A DNA stretch of 23,556 bases from DATIJJ01 sp039936115 (GCA_039936115.1 JBDTIZ010000111.1:1-23556), one strand, 5' to 3'; positions 1-8,292 are shown, counted from the stretch's first letter. A program made the numbers and translations. The notes: a model not told the origin generated them from the sequence alone.

Positions 1-2
1 AC

Positions 3-161
3 AAAAAAGACGAGGCAACCTTTGCTGATATTTTAGCCTTCGTCAGGCGTGACATTTGGGTAGCCAGGCATTTTAATGACTCAACGTTTGAAGGTGACTA
101 TGTGAAAATTAGGCCTGAGGATTGGGATGCCTTACTAAATCAGCTTGCACGAGCGGCGTGA
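3..161 (+). CDS. 3' end of an unidentified protein, possibly a transposase (partial)
   Basis: An open frame enters from the left edge and ends at a TGA at 159-161, giving 52 visible residues. The visible part is rich in charged and aromatic residues and ends in PEDWDALLNQLARAA. A short basic/aromatic C-terminus ending in a small helix is reminiscent of the tails of some transposases, but no catalytic motif is in view, so the family cannot be assigned. The other two forward frames are closed early by stops, which supports this frame. It is followed by a decayed dispersed repeat at 201-226. The transposase reading is a guess. Confidence 0.4.
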   Translation, partial: KKDEATFADILAFVRRDIWVARHFNDSTFEGDYVKIRPEDWDALLNQLARAA

Positions 162-200
162 TTGGCCAAAGTCCAGTCCAAATGATAATGTGATTATCCA

Positions 201-226
201 AAGGGCGATCTGATATGTTCGCCCTT
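201..226. repeat. Decayed family-B hairpin repeat
   Basis: Perfect 8-bp arms AAGGGCGA (201-208) and TCGCCCTT (219-226) enclose a 10-nt loop. The right half ends in TGTTCGCCC, like the better preserved copies at 4485, 8135, 8204 and 21808, so this is probably an old member of that family. It lies between the partial gene on the left and the stop of the minus-strand methyltransferase gene. It could slow transcription from either side, but no T-run follows on either strand. Confidence 0.5.
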
Positions 227-248
227 AAAAAGTATGGCAATTTCAGAC

Positions 249-1844
249 TTATTCCGCTTCTGGTTTTTCAGTCGCTGCTTTTTCAAGATACGTAATCCAC
301 TCTTCCGTTTCTTTAGAGTTATTATCTAAAGCAAAAGCACGTTTGAAATTTACAAGCGCAATATCATTATGATTCATATGATGTTGGCAAAGAGCCATGT
401 TGTAGTAAAGGCCAAATTGCTCACCGACATACGGATTAGCTAATTCATAATATTTTGCAGCTTCGTCATAGCGCTTGATAGCGTGATAAAAGACAGCAAT
501 TTCAAACAGGATACATTCTGTTTTTGGCATGTGGTAATAGTTTTCCGCCATTTTAGGCATGTTATGTGCCATAAAATTAATCGTGTCATTATCAGATTCT
601 TCAATCAGCGAATTGACTCGGCTGGTGAGTTTCAAATAAATATGTGGATCCCATCCCGCCATTTGCATGTGCGATGCGATGGTATCTAAACTACATTCTT
701 GAAACGAATCACTGAGTCTGCGATGTAAGGTGAAATAATCACTAGGGCTATAACCTTCAACATACTTATCAATCGCAACCCAAGTTTCTGGCATGTCTTT
801 TAAATTAAAGCCACTAGAAAACACAGATGTTTTGATGCCTTTACGTGTGGTTTGTAAGAAATAATCGCCACCACTGTTTTTAAAATAATTTCCAAGCGCA
901 TGGAAATTTACCATCATCGAGAAACTACCATGGAAAGAAATCGAAGGATGACCCAGGTGATCTAACGCATCTAAAGTGCTATATCCCTTATCGGTTGAAA
1001 CAATAAATAATTTGTTATCCGATAATTTTTTCAAAAATTTGATGGCATGAAATGAACCGATAGGGAACAGAAAACTCGATTCTGTGAGTGACTTTTTGTA
1101 TTCATCTAAAATACTGTCAAGGTGCGGATCACCATAATAGGCACTCTTGATTTCATGCACACTGTAATCAACCGCAATTTTTTCCATATCAACCGGACGA
1201 TTATTTTCCATGTTACCTTCATCGGTTGAAAGACTCAAAAGTAATTCGTACAGTTTGCCTTCGTGTACCGCAAAAGAATCATGCGATATGGTATCAAAAA
1301 TATAATTCGCAAAAATAGTTAAGGGATTGACTAATACTTCAGGACTGAGACGCACATTGCTTTTGACCAGTGTGATAGGACGCTCTGCTTCCATATCATA
1401 CATTGCGAAATCAATTAAACCTTGTTCAATAAAAGGTTTTAAAGCGGGATGCGTTTCCCAATATTGGATATTGTGTTTTGTAAAATCACTCATGACATAA
1501 CAAATTTTGATGTCATGCATACCCATATTTTGCAAAAGACCTTGTAGTGTTTTAACAAAATAATAACTAAAACGACCGGAACCTGTGCCCAATTCCATAA
1601 TATAAAAAGGATGGTTTTTTGCATCCGGTTTCTTTTTGATCCAATCGCGAATAAATGACAGCACTAATTGCGCATAGGAATTAGCAATAAATGGGTTGCT
1701 AGTGATATAAAACGGAACTTGATTTACCCAAGCGTTAATACCTTCTTTATCGAAGTATTCCCGCTGCATGCGCCAAAGAGCAGATTGTGAAAAACGTTTA
1801 TTCTGTTCAATGACTACTTTTCTTGCGGAAGAGTCTGGTTTCAC
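249..1844 (-). CDS. SAM-dependent methyltransferase (MidA/NDUFAF7-like) with C-terminal TPR repeats
   Basis: Predicted 531-aa cytoplasmic protein. Residues ~80-92 hold a class I SAM-binding motif (FYIMELGTGSGRF), followed by an acidic strand-end YVMSDFT near 106-112 and ANYIFDTISHDSF near 179-191. This order resembles the MidA/DUF185 group of methyltransferases, which methylate an arginine on a complex I subunit in mitochondria; the bacterial substrates are largely unknown. The last ~100 residues (about 430-520) contain helical pairs with TPR spacing (AVFYHAIKRYDEAAKYYELA, then YYNMALCQHHMNHNDIALVNF), suggesting protein-partner binding. The start is GTG at 1844, chosen because GAGGA lies 7 nt upstream. 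The substrate cannot be told from sequence. The gene stands alone, divergent from the coiled-coil gene at 2191. The methyltransferase fold is fairly sure; the MidA assignment is moderate. Confidence 0.75.
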   Translation of the reverse strand: MKPDSSARKVVIEQNKRFSQSALWRMQREYFDKEGINAWVNQVPFYITSNPFIANSYAQLVLSFIRDWIKKKPDAKNHPFYIMELGTGSGRFSYYFVKTLQGLLQNMGMHDIKICYVMSDFTKHNIQYWETHPALKPFIEQGLIDFAMYDMEAERPITLVKSNVRLSPEVLVNPLTIFANYIFDTISHDSFAVHEGKLYELLLSLSTDEGNMENNRPVDMEKIAVDYSVHEIKSAYYGDPHLDSILDEYKKSLTESSFLFPIGSFHAIKFLKKLSDNKLFIVSTDKGYSTLDALDHLGHPSISFHGSFSMMVNFHALGNYFKNSGGDYFLQTTRKGIKTSVFSSGFNLKDMPETWVAIDKYVEGYSPSDYFTLHRRLSDSFQECSLDTIASHMQMAGWDPHIYLKLTSRVNSLIEESDNDTINFMAHNMPKMAENYYHMPKTECILFEIAVFYHAIKRYDEAAKYYELANPYVGEQFGLYYNMALCQHHMNHNDIALVNFKRAFALDNNSKETEEWITYLEKAATEKPEAE

Positions 1845-2190
1845 TGAAGTATCCTCATTAGGTCAGTTTGTGTTCTTGTAATTGCTTCGCCATTAAAATT
1901 TTATAGGTCCAACTTATTATTATAATACAGGATAGGCTGAAGGTCTCTAATCTGTTGATATTTTTCTGGTTATGATCAGTTTTTTGGAGCTAACCTGTGT
2001 GTTCGTCACTACAACATTGACAATCAATAAATCCTTTAAAATCCGGAACATAGTTAAATTAGACTGAGTAATGCAGTGGTTAGAGCAAATGCGTCCTATT
2101 TTCTCTTAACAATTTCTTAAGGTTGTTATGTAAGAATGACAGCATTATGAAAGTAGGTTGCATAAATCGGATTCTTATGAGGGCAGGGTA
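1845..2190. promoter_or_regulatory. Divergent intergenic region with promoter-like sites and a decayed repeat
   Basis: This 346-bp AT-rich gap separates two divergent genes. Overlapping TATAAT matches occur on both strands at 1919-1926, so promoters for the methyltransferase (minus) or an early forward transcript may lie here; no well-spaced -35 was found. A remnant of repeat family B (AACCTGTGTGTTCG) is at 1992-2005. A consensus TTGACA is at 2017-2022, but the nearest -10-like TAAAAT is only 14 nt away, so it is doubtful. The PmrA-like site at 2105-2124 is listed separately. Confidence 0.4.
2105..2124 (+). promoter_or_regulatory. PmrA-box-like tandem direct repeat
   Basis: Two half-sites, CTTAACAAT (2105-2113) and CTTAAGGTT (2116-2124), start 11 bp apart, one helical turn. 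From memory, the PmrA consensus reported for Legionella and Coxiella effector genes is two cTTAATatT units separated by 2 nt. This site keeps the spacing and both cTTAA cores, matching 14 of 18 specified positions. It lies 66 bp upstream of the ATG of the coiled-coil gene, and a poor -10-like CATTAT follows at 2143-2148. The spacing is seen; regulation by PmrA is inferred, and no pmrA gene is in the window. Confidence 0.4.
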
Positions 2191-4467
2191 ATGAGCACAG
2201 TACGGGCAAAAGGATTAGCTGAAGAAGAAAATAAAAAGTTTAATTCAGAAAAAAGTGATGGCGGTCGACGTTATCGAGATGAATTACACCATAAATTACA
2301 ACTCGCATTTAGTTTCGGCGAAGTTGATGCTGATAAACTGCCAACAGTGACTGGCAAGATGGGCAAAAGTTTCAGCATGATTTGGAACAGCGTGAGTTCA
2401 CTTGATCTTAGCGCAACTGATTTCGAAAATGATTTCAAGGATCAGCTCGATGCGTTTCAAGTAACTGATCAAGGTAAAGACCTTGACGATGATACAAAAG
2501 CGTTATTACCCCAAATAGCTAAACTTTACCAAGCAGCGTATTTACTTGATGTCTTAACTAAAATTGAATTAAAAAAAATAAATGCACAAAACTATCGCGC
2601 TGATGTACCAATCAAAATTCAACATCTTAAAAAAGAAAATCTTGATAATAAGGTAGTTGAAGAGTTTAAAAATTTAGCTGAAGAAATCAAATTATGTCAC
2701 GTTGAATATGTAAAATCAGCAGATCAATATCAACGTGATATTCAAAATAGAGTAAGAGAATCAGCAGAAACATTTACGATACGATGCCAAGATACCCTTA
2801 CTATATCTAAAGAAAATTTTCAGTCAGCACAAGCTGAAATTGCAAATTTAAACATAGAACTCAAATATTCAGTTGAGCAGGACGAGACACAAGAGAATTT
2901 TGCAGCAGCAATCAAAAATCTTGAGAATTTAATCGTGCAAATTAAGGCGATTGAAATACCCAAAATACCTGATCAAAAGAATTTCTTTAATCGGCCTAAT
3001 GTACCTTATATAACTCCAAATGAATTCTACGCAAAAATTGGTAAGCTGCAGGGTTTGTATGACACGGAAGTGCAGAAAATTCTTGAGAGACGCAATGCAA
3101 TATCAACCGAATTGCATGGTATCGATAGTTTAAGCATGCCTTATTTTATTACGAAAAGAGAAGCTGAGTTATCAGAGCTCTTATTGTTAAAATTTTCAGA
3201 GAAAGAACATTTCAAAAAGATTCAAGAACCTATTCTTGCAGCTATAAAAGACCAATACTCATTTTATTCAAGCCATAAGTCTTGCTGGGTAAAAGTTAGC
3301 TCGGTTGCCACAACATTATTTGAGAAATTGAATGAACTCAACCCAGAAACGATAGCGAACGATAAGGCAGAAATAAAGAAGGCTTATCAAGCGGCGGCAG
3401 ATTATTTGCAAGCCGAATTAACTTTGTTAGATGGGCTAGATGAAAATTTAAGATTAACAATGACTGATCGTCATGCGGATATGAAAAGTTCACACGCAAA
3501 AGATTATGAAATAATTCAAAAATTAAGACAAGAATATGGTGATACTTATTTTGAATATAAAAGCTCACTAGAAAACACAGAAAAAAACTATTTAGCCGAA
3601 TTGAATGCGATTAGAAAAGCAAAAGAAGAAGAAAAGAAACATCTTATCGATATGTGCACGCTAGAAATTGAAAAACTAAAACAAATAGATGTTGTAGCGA
3701 CTGTCAAAAAAAATCAGCAAGAGGCTTTGAGAAAAGCTCAAGAAGAAAAAGAAGAAGACGCTCGTCGTTTAAACGATAGACAGGAAGAAATTGCACTGTT
3801 AACACAAGGTATTGTGCCAACACCGTTGACTAGAATAAATAGTAATAAAAACGCGAATGAGCAGGAAGTTTTAATTGAGCACGAACATAAAGCTGTAAAC
3901 CAAAACTTTAGGTTACCTTCACCAACGCCATATCGAGTCGGTGGTGGTTTGAGCGGTATCGGTTCGGTTGGATCACTGGCTTTATTGGTAACAGCGTTTG
4001 TATTTAAAGTTGCATTTTTAGGCTTTATTGCAAGCAATCCGATCGGTTGGGCGGGTTTGGCAGTGGCAGCTTTAACATTAATGGTGGGCGCGATCACTCT
4101 TGGAGTAAAAGCGCGAAATAAAAAGATCAAAAATACGTTGTTACAAAAATTCGCTCCTGATAAACAGGAAAATTTATATCAGCAAAATGAAAATTTAAAA
4201 AAACAAAAAAAATATTCCTGTACCACGCGTCATTTGATGATGAATTATGGAATAAAGATCAAAAATGCGGAAACAGAAAATATCGAAGAATTAGCCTGTG
4301 AAGTGGTTGGAAAAGAATATGTTGATGTACCTTTATATTTAAATCGAACTAATGGTGCGCTTTATTTCAAAAAGACGAATGATCAAGTCGTTCAAAAAAC
4401 ACCTGTGCCCGATATAAAAGAGCGTTTTGATCAAACAGTGATGAGTTATGCGCCGCTTGGGGCGTAA
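2191..4467 (+). CDS. Large coiled-coil protein with C-terminal membrane hairpin; candidate secreted effector
   Basis: 758 aa from ATG 2191, which has AGGGCAGGG just upstream. An in-frame TTG at 2158 would add 11 residues but lacks a good ribosome site. No enzyme motif or signal peptide is visible. Residues ~1-580 are highly charged, predicted helical and Lys/Glu-rich, with long coiled-coil stretches (for example around 465-550, many KAKEEEKK-like runs). Residues ~590-645 form two hydrophobic segments separated by a short SNPIG turn, then a basic stretch, which suggests a membrane hairpin. The last ~110 residues are soluble. Coiled coils plus a membrane hairpin and no signal peptide are typical of Legionella/Coxiella Dot/Icm substrates, and a PmrA-box-like site sits upstream. 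No similarity to a named effector was recognised, so effector status is inference. A hairpin with a T-run follows the stop. Confidence 0.7.
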   Translation: MSTVRAKGLAEEENKKFNSEKSDGGRRYRDELHHKLQLAFSFGEVDADKLPTVTGKMGKSFSMIWNSVSSLDLSATDFENDFKDQLDAFQVTDQGKDLDDDTKALLPQIAKLYQAAYLLDVLTKIELKKINAQNYRADVPIKIQHLKKENLDNKVVEEFKNLAEEIKLCHVEYVKSADQYQRDIQNRVRESAETFTIRCQDTLTISKENFQSAQAEIANLNIELKYSVEQDETQENFAAAIKNLENLIVQIKAIEIPKIPDQKNFFNRPNVPYITPNEFYAKIGKLQGLYDTEVQKILERRNAISTELHGIDSLSMPYFITKREAELSELLLLKFSEKEHFKKIQEPILAAIKDQYSFYSSHKSCWVKVSSVATTLFEKLNELNPETIANDKAEIKKAYQAAADYLQAELTLLDGLDENLRLTMTDRHADMKSSHAKDYEIIQKLRQEYGDTYFEYKSSLENTEKNYLAELNAIRKAKEEEKKHLIDMCTLEIEKLKQIDVVATVKKNQQEALRKAQEEKEEDARRLNDRQEEIALLTQGIVPTPLTRINSNKNANEQEVLIEHEHKAVNQNFRLPSPTPYRVGGGLSGIGSVGSLALLVTAFVFKVAFLGFIASNPIGWAGLAVAALTLMVGAITLGVKARNKKIKNTLLQKFAPDKQENLYQQNENLKKQKKYSCTTRHLMMNYGIKIKNAETENIEELACEVVGKEYVDVPLYLNRTNGALYFKKTNDQVVQKTPVPDIKERFDQTVMSYAPLGA

Positions 4468-4484
4468 TTCCAGGAATTTGTAGG

Positions 4485-4517
4485 GGCGAACTTATGTGTT
4501 CGCCAAATATTTTTTTT
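4485..4517 (+). terminator. Family-B repeat hairpin acting as likely intrinsic terminator
   Basis: Arms GGCGAAC (4485-4491) and GTTCGCC (4498-4504) with a 6-nt loop are followed by AAATATTTTTTTT. This lies 18 bp after the coiled-coil gene stop and fits an intrinsic terminator. It is also a copy of the dispersed GTAGGGGCGAAC...GTTCGCC repeat seen at 8135, 8204 and 21808, so a mobile or dispersed repeat seems to supply the terminator. Confidence 0.6.
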
Positions 4518-4684
4518 ACAAATCAACACAGACGCCAAGTTGACTGGATCCCACGGACAAGCCGCGGGACGACGGCGGGTGGAGAGATTGTATTCTAAAT
4601 CAGACATATTCTTCTAAATGCCGTCGTCCCGCGGCTTGTCCGTGGGATCCAGTCAACTTGGCGTCTGTGTTGATTTGTAAAAAA
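4512..4684. repeat. Family-A element: 65-bp perfect inverted repeat with 43-nt loop
   Basis: Left arm 4512-4576 and right arm 4620-4684 are exact reverse complements, separated by an unrelated 43-nt spacer. Each arm holds the units CCAAGTTGACTGGATCC and GCCGCGGGACGACGGC, and an internal palindrome gives a smaller foldback. Related sequence recurs at 8054-8097, 8269-8292 and 21894-21922. There is no coding potential. The layout resembles a non-autonomous palindromic element (MITE- or REP-like); no target-site duplication was identified. Confidence 0.85.
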
Positions 4685-4749
4685 TAAAAATACGCCTTCG
4701 CTCATACAAATATGAGTTGGTGATGCCCTATGTTCAAATCAATTCAAAT

Positions 4750-5289
4750 TTATTTTTTAACAGGCGCCTTCGCCGCCGGCACAATCGCATTCGGCTGTTG
4801 CGGCATAATCACAACAGGCACAACAACCGGATAATTAGTAAGTCCTGCGTTTAGACTTTGATAGAAATTCTGCAACATTTGGTGCACACCTTTTTGAATC
4901 GCATCCTGCTGGGCTTGAATATTTTTTTGAAGGGCTTTTGATTGTTCCGGTGTTAACGGTTTCGGCAAAGAGAATTGTACAACATAGGGTTCCTGTCCAT
5001 TTCCAGATATGCTCTGACTAAAACTAAATCCAGTTGAGACAGCGCCCGCTTTTCCAAGATCAGCCGATTTAATCCAACCCACGTTACCATTAGCTGGGTC
5101 ACCCACTTTTATCCAATTACCGTCTTTAGGGCGAAAGATAGGGACAAGTCCTAATGCCGGGTCAATGCTACCTGTTACTTTCGCATCGGCTTTAGGCTGG
5201 TCATAGAGAGAGATAGATTTTGCCATACCAACAGAAGTGACAAGTGTGGCAAGAAAAACCACAAAGACAGTTATTAATTTGCGTAACAT
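4750..5289 (-). CDS. Exported SH3-domain protein of unknown role
   Basis: 179 aa. A signal peptide is clear: LRK, then a hydrophobic core to about residue 21, with likely cleavage after VGMA. Residues ~25-75 fit a bacterial SH3-like fold (SLYDQPKADAKVTGSIDP, then GNWIKVGDPANGNVGWIKSADL), the type that often binds peptidoglycan or metal-stressed envelope proteins. The region ~110-150 is Gln-rich and probably helical (KALQKNIQAQQDAIQKGVHQ), and the tail is Pro/Val/Ala/Lys-rich. ATG at 5289 is supported by AGGAGG 8 nt upstream. It is divergent from the c-di-GMP gene, sharing a 120-bp promoter region. A periplasmic or envelope location is likely; no specific function can be given. Confidence 0.75.
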   Translation of the reverse strand: MLRKLITVFVVFLATLVTSVGMAKSISLYDQPKADAKVTGSIDPALGLVPIFRPKDGNWIKVGDPANGNVGWIKSADLGKAGAVSTGFSFSQSISGNGQEPYVVQFSLPKPLTPEQSKALQKNIQAQQDAIQKGVHQMLQNFYQSLNAGLTNYPVVVPVVIMPQQPNAIVPAAKAPVKK

Positions 5290-5370
5290 ACTGAGAACCT
5301 CCTAGGCTTTCTAATTAAATAACATATTGGATATAATGAAATTTCTTAATTAAACTTCTTATAAACTTGG

Positions 5371-5376
5371 TATAAT
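5371..5376 (+). promoter_or_regulatory. Probable -10 element for the c-di-GMP gene
   Basis: A perfect TATAAT lies 34 bp upstream of the ATG at 5410 in a very AT-rich divergent promoter region. The -35 is weak: TTAAAC at 5350-5355 leaves a 15-nt spacer. A ribosome site GGAG (5398-5401) is 8 nt before the ATG. Confidence 0.45.
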
Positions 5377-5409
5377 ATAAATTATAGTTCGTAAGTTGGA
5401 GTATGCAAT

Positions 5410-8031
5410 ATGAGAAAAATGTTGAAAGGAATCACGTTATCACAGTTCTCAGGTTTTGCATTAAGCACTATTGGTTTTCTAGTCATGTTAGGCTGGATTG
5501 CTCACTTCAAAAATTTAATCAGCTTACTTCCTGGTTACTTAATGGTTTTCAATTCGGCATTATGTTTTTTTATCGTCGGATTAGCATTACTGATTCCTGA
5601 TTCACGCATACGTTGGCAGTCTAATATTTTTGTCAGTGTAGGAATATTGCTGAGTGCGATTTCTTTACTGACGATCAGCGAAAATCTCTATGCTTACTCT
5701 GCCGGAATAGATAATTTAATTGTGACGCCTTGGCTAATAGACTTAAATCCACATCCAGGTCGAATGGCGGATAATAGTGCAGTTGCATTTTTATTTGCTG
5801 GATTGACTTTCATTTTACTTCCTTTTGTTCAAGACAAAGTAACTGCGGTAGTTGCGCAAATCAGTATTTTCTGTGTGCTCATACTAGGCTTTTCTGCACT
5901 CTTGGGTTACATACTGGGAATGGAATCGTTATATACCTGGTTTCAGTACGCACATATGTCATTGAATAGTGCTGTATGCGATACAATTTTAGGTCTTGGA
6001 TTATGGTCGCTATGGGCTCGTAAAACGCATTACGAACAATCCTATGCGGGAAAACAAGAACAAAGAATAATTGTACTGGGCTCGACTATTATCTTTTGTG
6101 TCATTTTGCTGAGTGTTTCAATTTACATAAGAGGATTGCCTGAAAAAGCACTGCTTGAAAAAAGTCTCATCCATGAACAATTTGAACCCGCAATTTTAAT
6201 TGCCGTGATCGTTGGAATGAGTCTTTTACTTTGGCAGCTTTTGCCTTTAGTCCGCCAAATTATACGTTCAGAAAAAAAATTACTTGAAACTAATTTTCGC
6301 TTAAAAGAAAGCGAAAATCGATTTCGCTCCGCATTTGATTTTGCAGCAATTGGCATGGCATTGATTACTCAGCAAGGACGTTTTCTTCGCGTCAATCGAT
6401 CCATCTGTAAAATTCTGGGTTATACCGAAAGAGAATTATTATCGATGGATATCAATAGTGTTAGTCATCCAGATGATGCAAGAACTAATTCTACATTCGT
6501 TGATAATATGCTGAATGGAAGAATAAAAACATTTCAAGCCATACAACGTTATTTTCATAAAAGCGGCCAAATCATATGGGGATCATTGTCTCTGTCGCTT
6601 ATTACCGACAATTTGGGTGAGCCACTTTATTTTATTGCACAGATGCAAAATATTACTGCGGAAAAACAAGCTGAAGAACAGTTGCGGCATTTAGCTTATC
6701 ACGATGCATTAACAGGCTTATACAATCGTAATCGTTTGGAAGAACAAATGCAGGAAGTGCTGACAGCAGCACAACGTTATGAAGATGGTTTCGCTTTTAT
6801 ATTTCTTGACTTAGATCGATTTAAAAATATAAATGACACACTAGGGCACGATGTGGGTGATATATTGCTGCAAATTGTTGCGCAACGCTTAAAAAATACG
6901 GTTCGTAACACTGATTCAATTGCACGTATTGGCGGCGATGAATTTGTAATCATCATCACGAACCTAAATAAAGTCGATAAAATTGCTAATATTGTCAGAA
7001 AAATTTTAGCGAGTTTGTTGCAGCCTATTATCATTAAGGGACAAGAAATATTTGCAACCACCAGTATCGGGATCAGTATTTATCCTTATGATGGAACGGA
7101 TGTGGAAACCTTGATGAAGAATGCAGATTTGGCATTGTATCGTGCAAAAGAACTCGGTCGAAATAGTTATCAATTTTGTACGCCAGAAATGACTGCAAAA
7201 GCGCAACAAAAAATGGCACGTCAAAATCAAATTATGCATGCATTAGCTAAAAATGAATTTGAATTATTTTATCAGCCTAAATTAGATTTAGCGCGTCAAA
7301 GTATTTCAGGCGTCGAAGCGTTGCTACGTTGGCATAATCCTGAGTATACCAATATAAACGCTGAAGAAATTATTCATTTAGCGGAAGAAACAGGTTTGAT
7401 TGTAGAAATTAATGACTGGGTATTAAGAACTGCGTGTAATCAGATGAAAATTTGGCATGCGGCAGGTTACTTTCCATTAACGTTAGCTGTGAATTTATCG
7501 TTTCGCCAGTTTAAGCAAACAAATTTTGTTGATAAGTTATTACATATTATTGATGAAATGGAATTTCCTGCTGAATATCTGGAGTTAGAATTAACAGAAA
7601 ATTTAATTATGCAGGATCCTGAGTATATCGCAGATGTTTTACATGCATTAAAAGGAAAACACATACAAATTGCGATTGATGATTTTGGAACGGGTTATTC
7701 GTCTTTGGATTATTTACAGAAGTTTGCAGTCGATAAGATTAAAATTGATAGAACGTTTATTCAGCGAATCACATTAGATGAGTCGAGTAATTCTATGATT
7801 ATCGCGATGATTGCGATGGCAAATAAATTGGGAATTAAGACAGTCGCTGAAGGTGTTGAAACGCGCGAACAATACGATTTTCTGATTCGAGAAAAATGTA
7901 CAGAAATACAAGGTTTTTATTTAATTCCACCGGCTAATGTTGAAATCATGACTAAGTTTTTACAGAATCCGTTGATGGAATCTTATTTGACTCGGTCATC
8001 AGATCAGAATAAATTTTCTTCGGATGAGTGA
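5410..8031 (+). CDS. Membrane PAS-GGDEF-EAL cyclic-di-GMP synthase/phosphodiesterase
   Basis: 873 aa. About eight membrane segments lie at ~12-30, 43-62, 72-90, 122-140, 146-168, 185-202, 218-240 and 260-282, forming an integral membrane sensor of unrecognised class. A PAS domain follows at ~300-418 (RFRSAFDFAAIGMALI; NITAEKQAEEQL), then GGDEF at ~425-590 and EAL at ~605-860. The diguanylate cyclase signature GGDEF is intact at 508-512, with the inhibitory RxxD (RNTD) just upstream. The EAL site is also intact: EALLRW (~636), NLSFRQF, ELTEN, DDFGTGYSSL, a downstream Lys in DKIKID, and AEGVET. The protein could therefore make or degrade c-di-GMP depending on its input. The start at ATG 5410 is preferred over the out-of-frame ATG at 5403. 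It is a single-gene unit followed by a repeat element. Confidence 0.92.
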   Translation: MRKMLKGITLSQFSGFALSTIGFLVMLGWIAHFKNLISLLPGYLMVFNSALCFFIVGLALLIPDSRIRWQSNIFVSVGILLSAISLLTISENLYAYSAGIDNLIVTPWLIDLNPHPGRMADNSAVAFLFAGLTFILLPFVQDKVTAVVAQISIFCVLILGFSALLGYILGMESLYTWFQYAHMSLNSAVCDTILGLGLWSLWARKTHYEQSYAGKQEQRIIVLGSTIIFCVILLSVSIYIRGLPEKALLEKSLIHEQFEPAILIAVIVGMSLLLWQLLPLVRQIIRSEKKLLETNFRLKESENRFRSAFDFAAIGMALITQQGRFLRVNRSICKILGYTERELLSMDINSVSHPDDARTNSTFVDNMLNGRIKTFQAIQRYFHKSGQIIWGSLSLSLITDNLGEPLYFIAQMQNITAEKQAEEQLRHLAYHDALTGLYNRNRLEEQMQEVLTAAQRYEDGFAFIFLDLDRFKNINDTLGHDVGDILLQIVAQRLKNTVRNTDSIARIGGDEFVIIITNLNKVDKIANIVRKILASLLQPIIIKGQEIFATTSIGISIYPYDGTDVETLMKNADLALYRAKELGRNSYQFCTPEMTAKAQQKMARQNQIMHALAKNEFELFYQPKLDLARQSISGVEALLRWHNPEYTNINAEEIIHLAEETGLIVEINDWVLRTACNQMKIWHAAGYFPLTLAVNLSFRQFKQTNFVDKLLHIIDEMEFPAEYLELELTENLIMQDPEYIADVLHALKGKHIQIAIDDFGTGYSSLDYLQKFAVDKIKIDRTFIQRITLDESSNSMIIAMIAMANKLGIKTVAEGVETREQYDFLIREKCTEIQGFYLIPPANVEIMTKFLQNPLMESYLTRSSDQNKFSSDE

Positions 8032-8053
8032 TACATTACCTCAACAAATAAAT

Positions 8054-8292
8054 GCCAAGTTGACTGGATCCCGCGGATAAAGCCGCGGGACGACGGCAGA
8101 GAGGAATACTGTTGTTGTTGCAAATTTTTTTTTGCTTTTGTAGGGGCGAACCTGTGTGTTCGCCCTCTCTATCGAAGAAATAATGTTGCATATTTAGGCC
8201 GCTGGGCGAACACACAGGTTCGCCCCTACAAAAGTAATCAATAATATAATATAGTCTGCAACAACGCTGGCTTATCCGCGGATCCAGTCAAC
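8054..8292. repeat. Composite element: family-A half-arms enclosing a family-B inverted repeat
   Basis: The left outer unit 8054-8097 (CCAAGTTGACTGGATCCC, then GCCGCGGGACGACGGC) matches the family-A arm at 4530-4576. The right outer unit 8269-8292 is the inverse of its start, with two single-base gaps. Between them, 8135-8165 and 8204-8234 are exact 31-bp reverse complements containing GTAGGGGCGAACC, i.e. two inverted copies of family B with a 38-nt loop. Family B is therefore nested inside family A. The element lies between a forward gene end (8031) and a reverse gene end (8316), where it may also act as a bidirectional terminator. Confidence 0.8.

Noticed and set aside
2072..2095. tRNA-like D-arm sequence (GTGGTTAGAGCA)
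   Set aside because: No acceptor stem, anticodon arm or T-loop (GTTCGA) could be placed around it.
3738..4130. 130-codon minus-strand open frame
   Set aside because: It is antisense to the coiled-coil/TM part of the 758-aa gene; its hydrophobic look mirrors that region.
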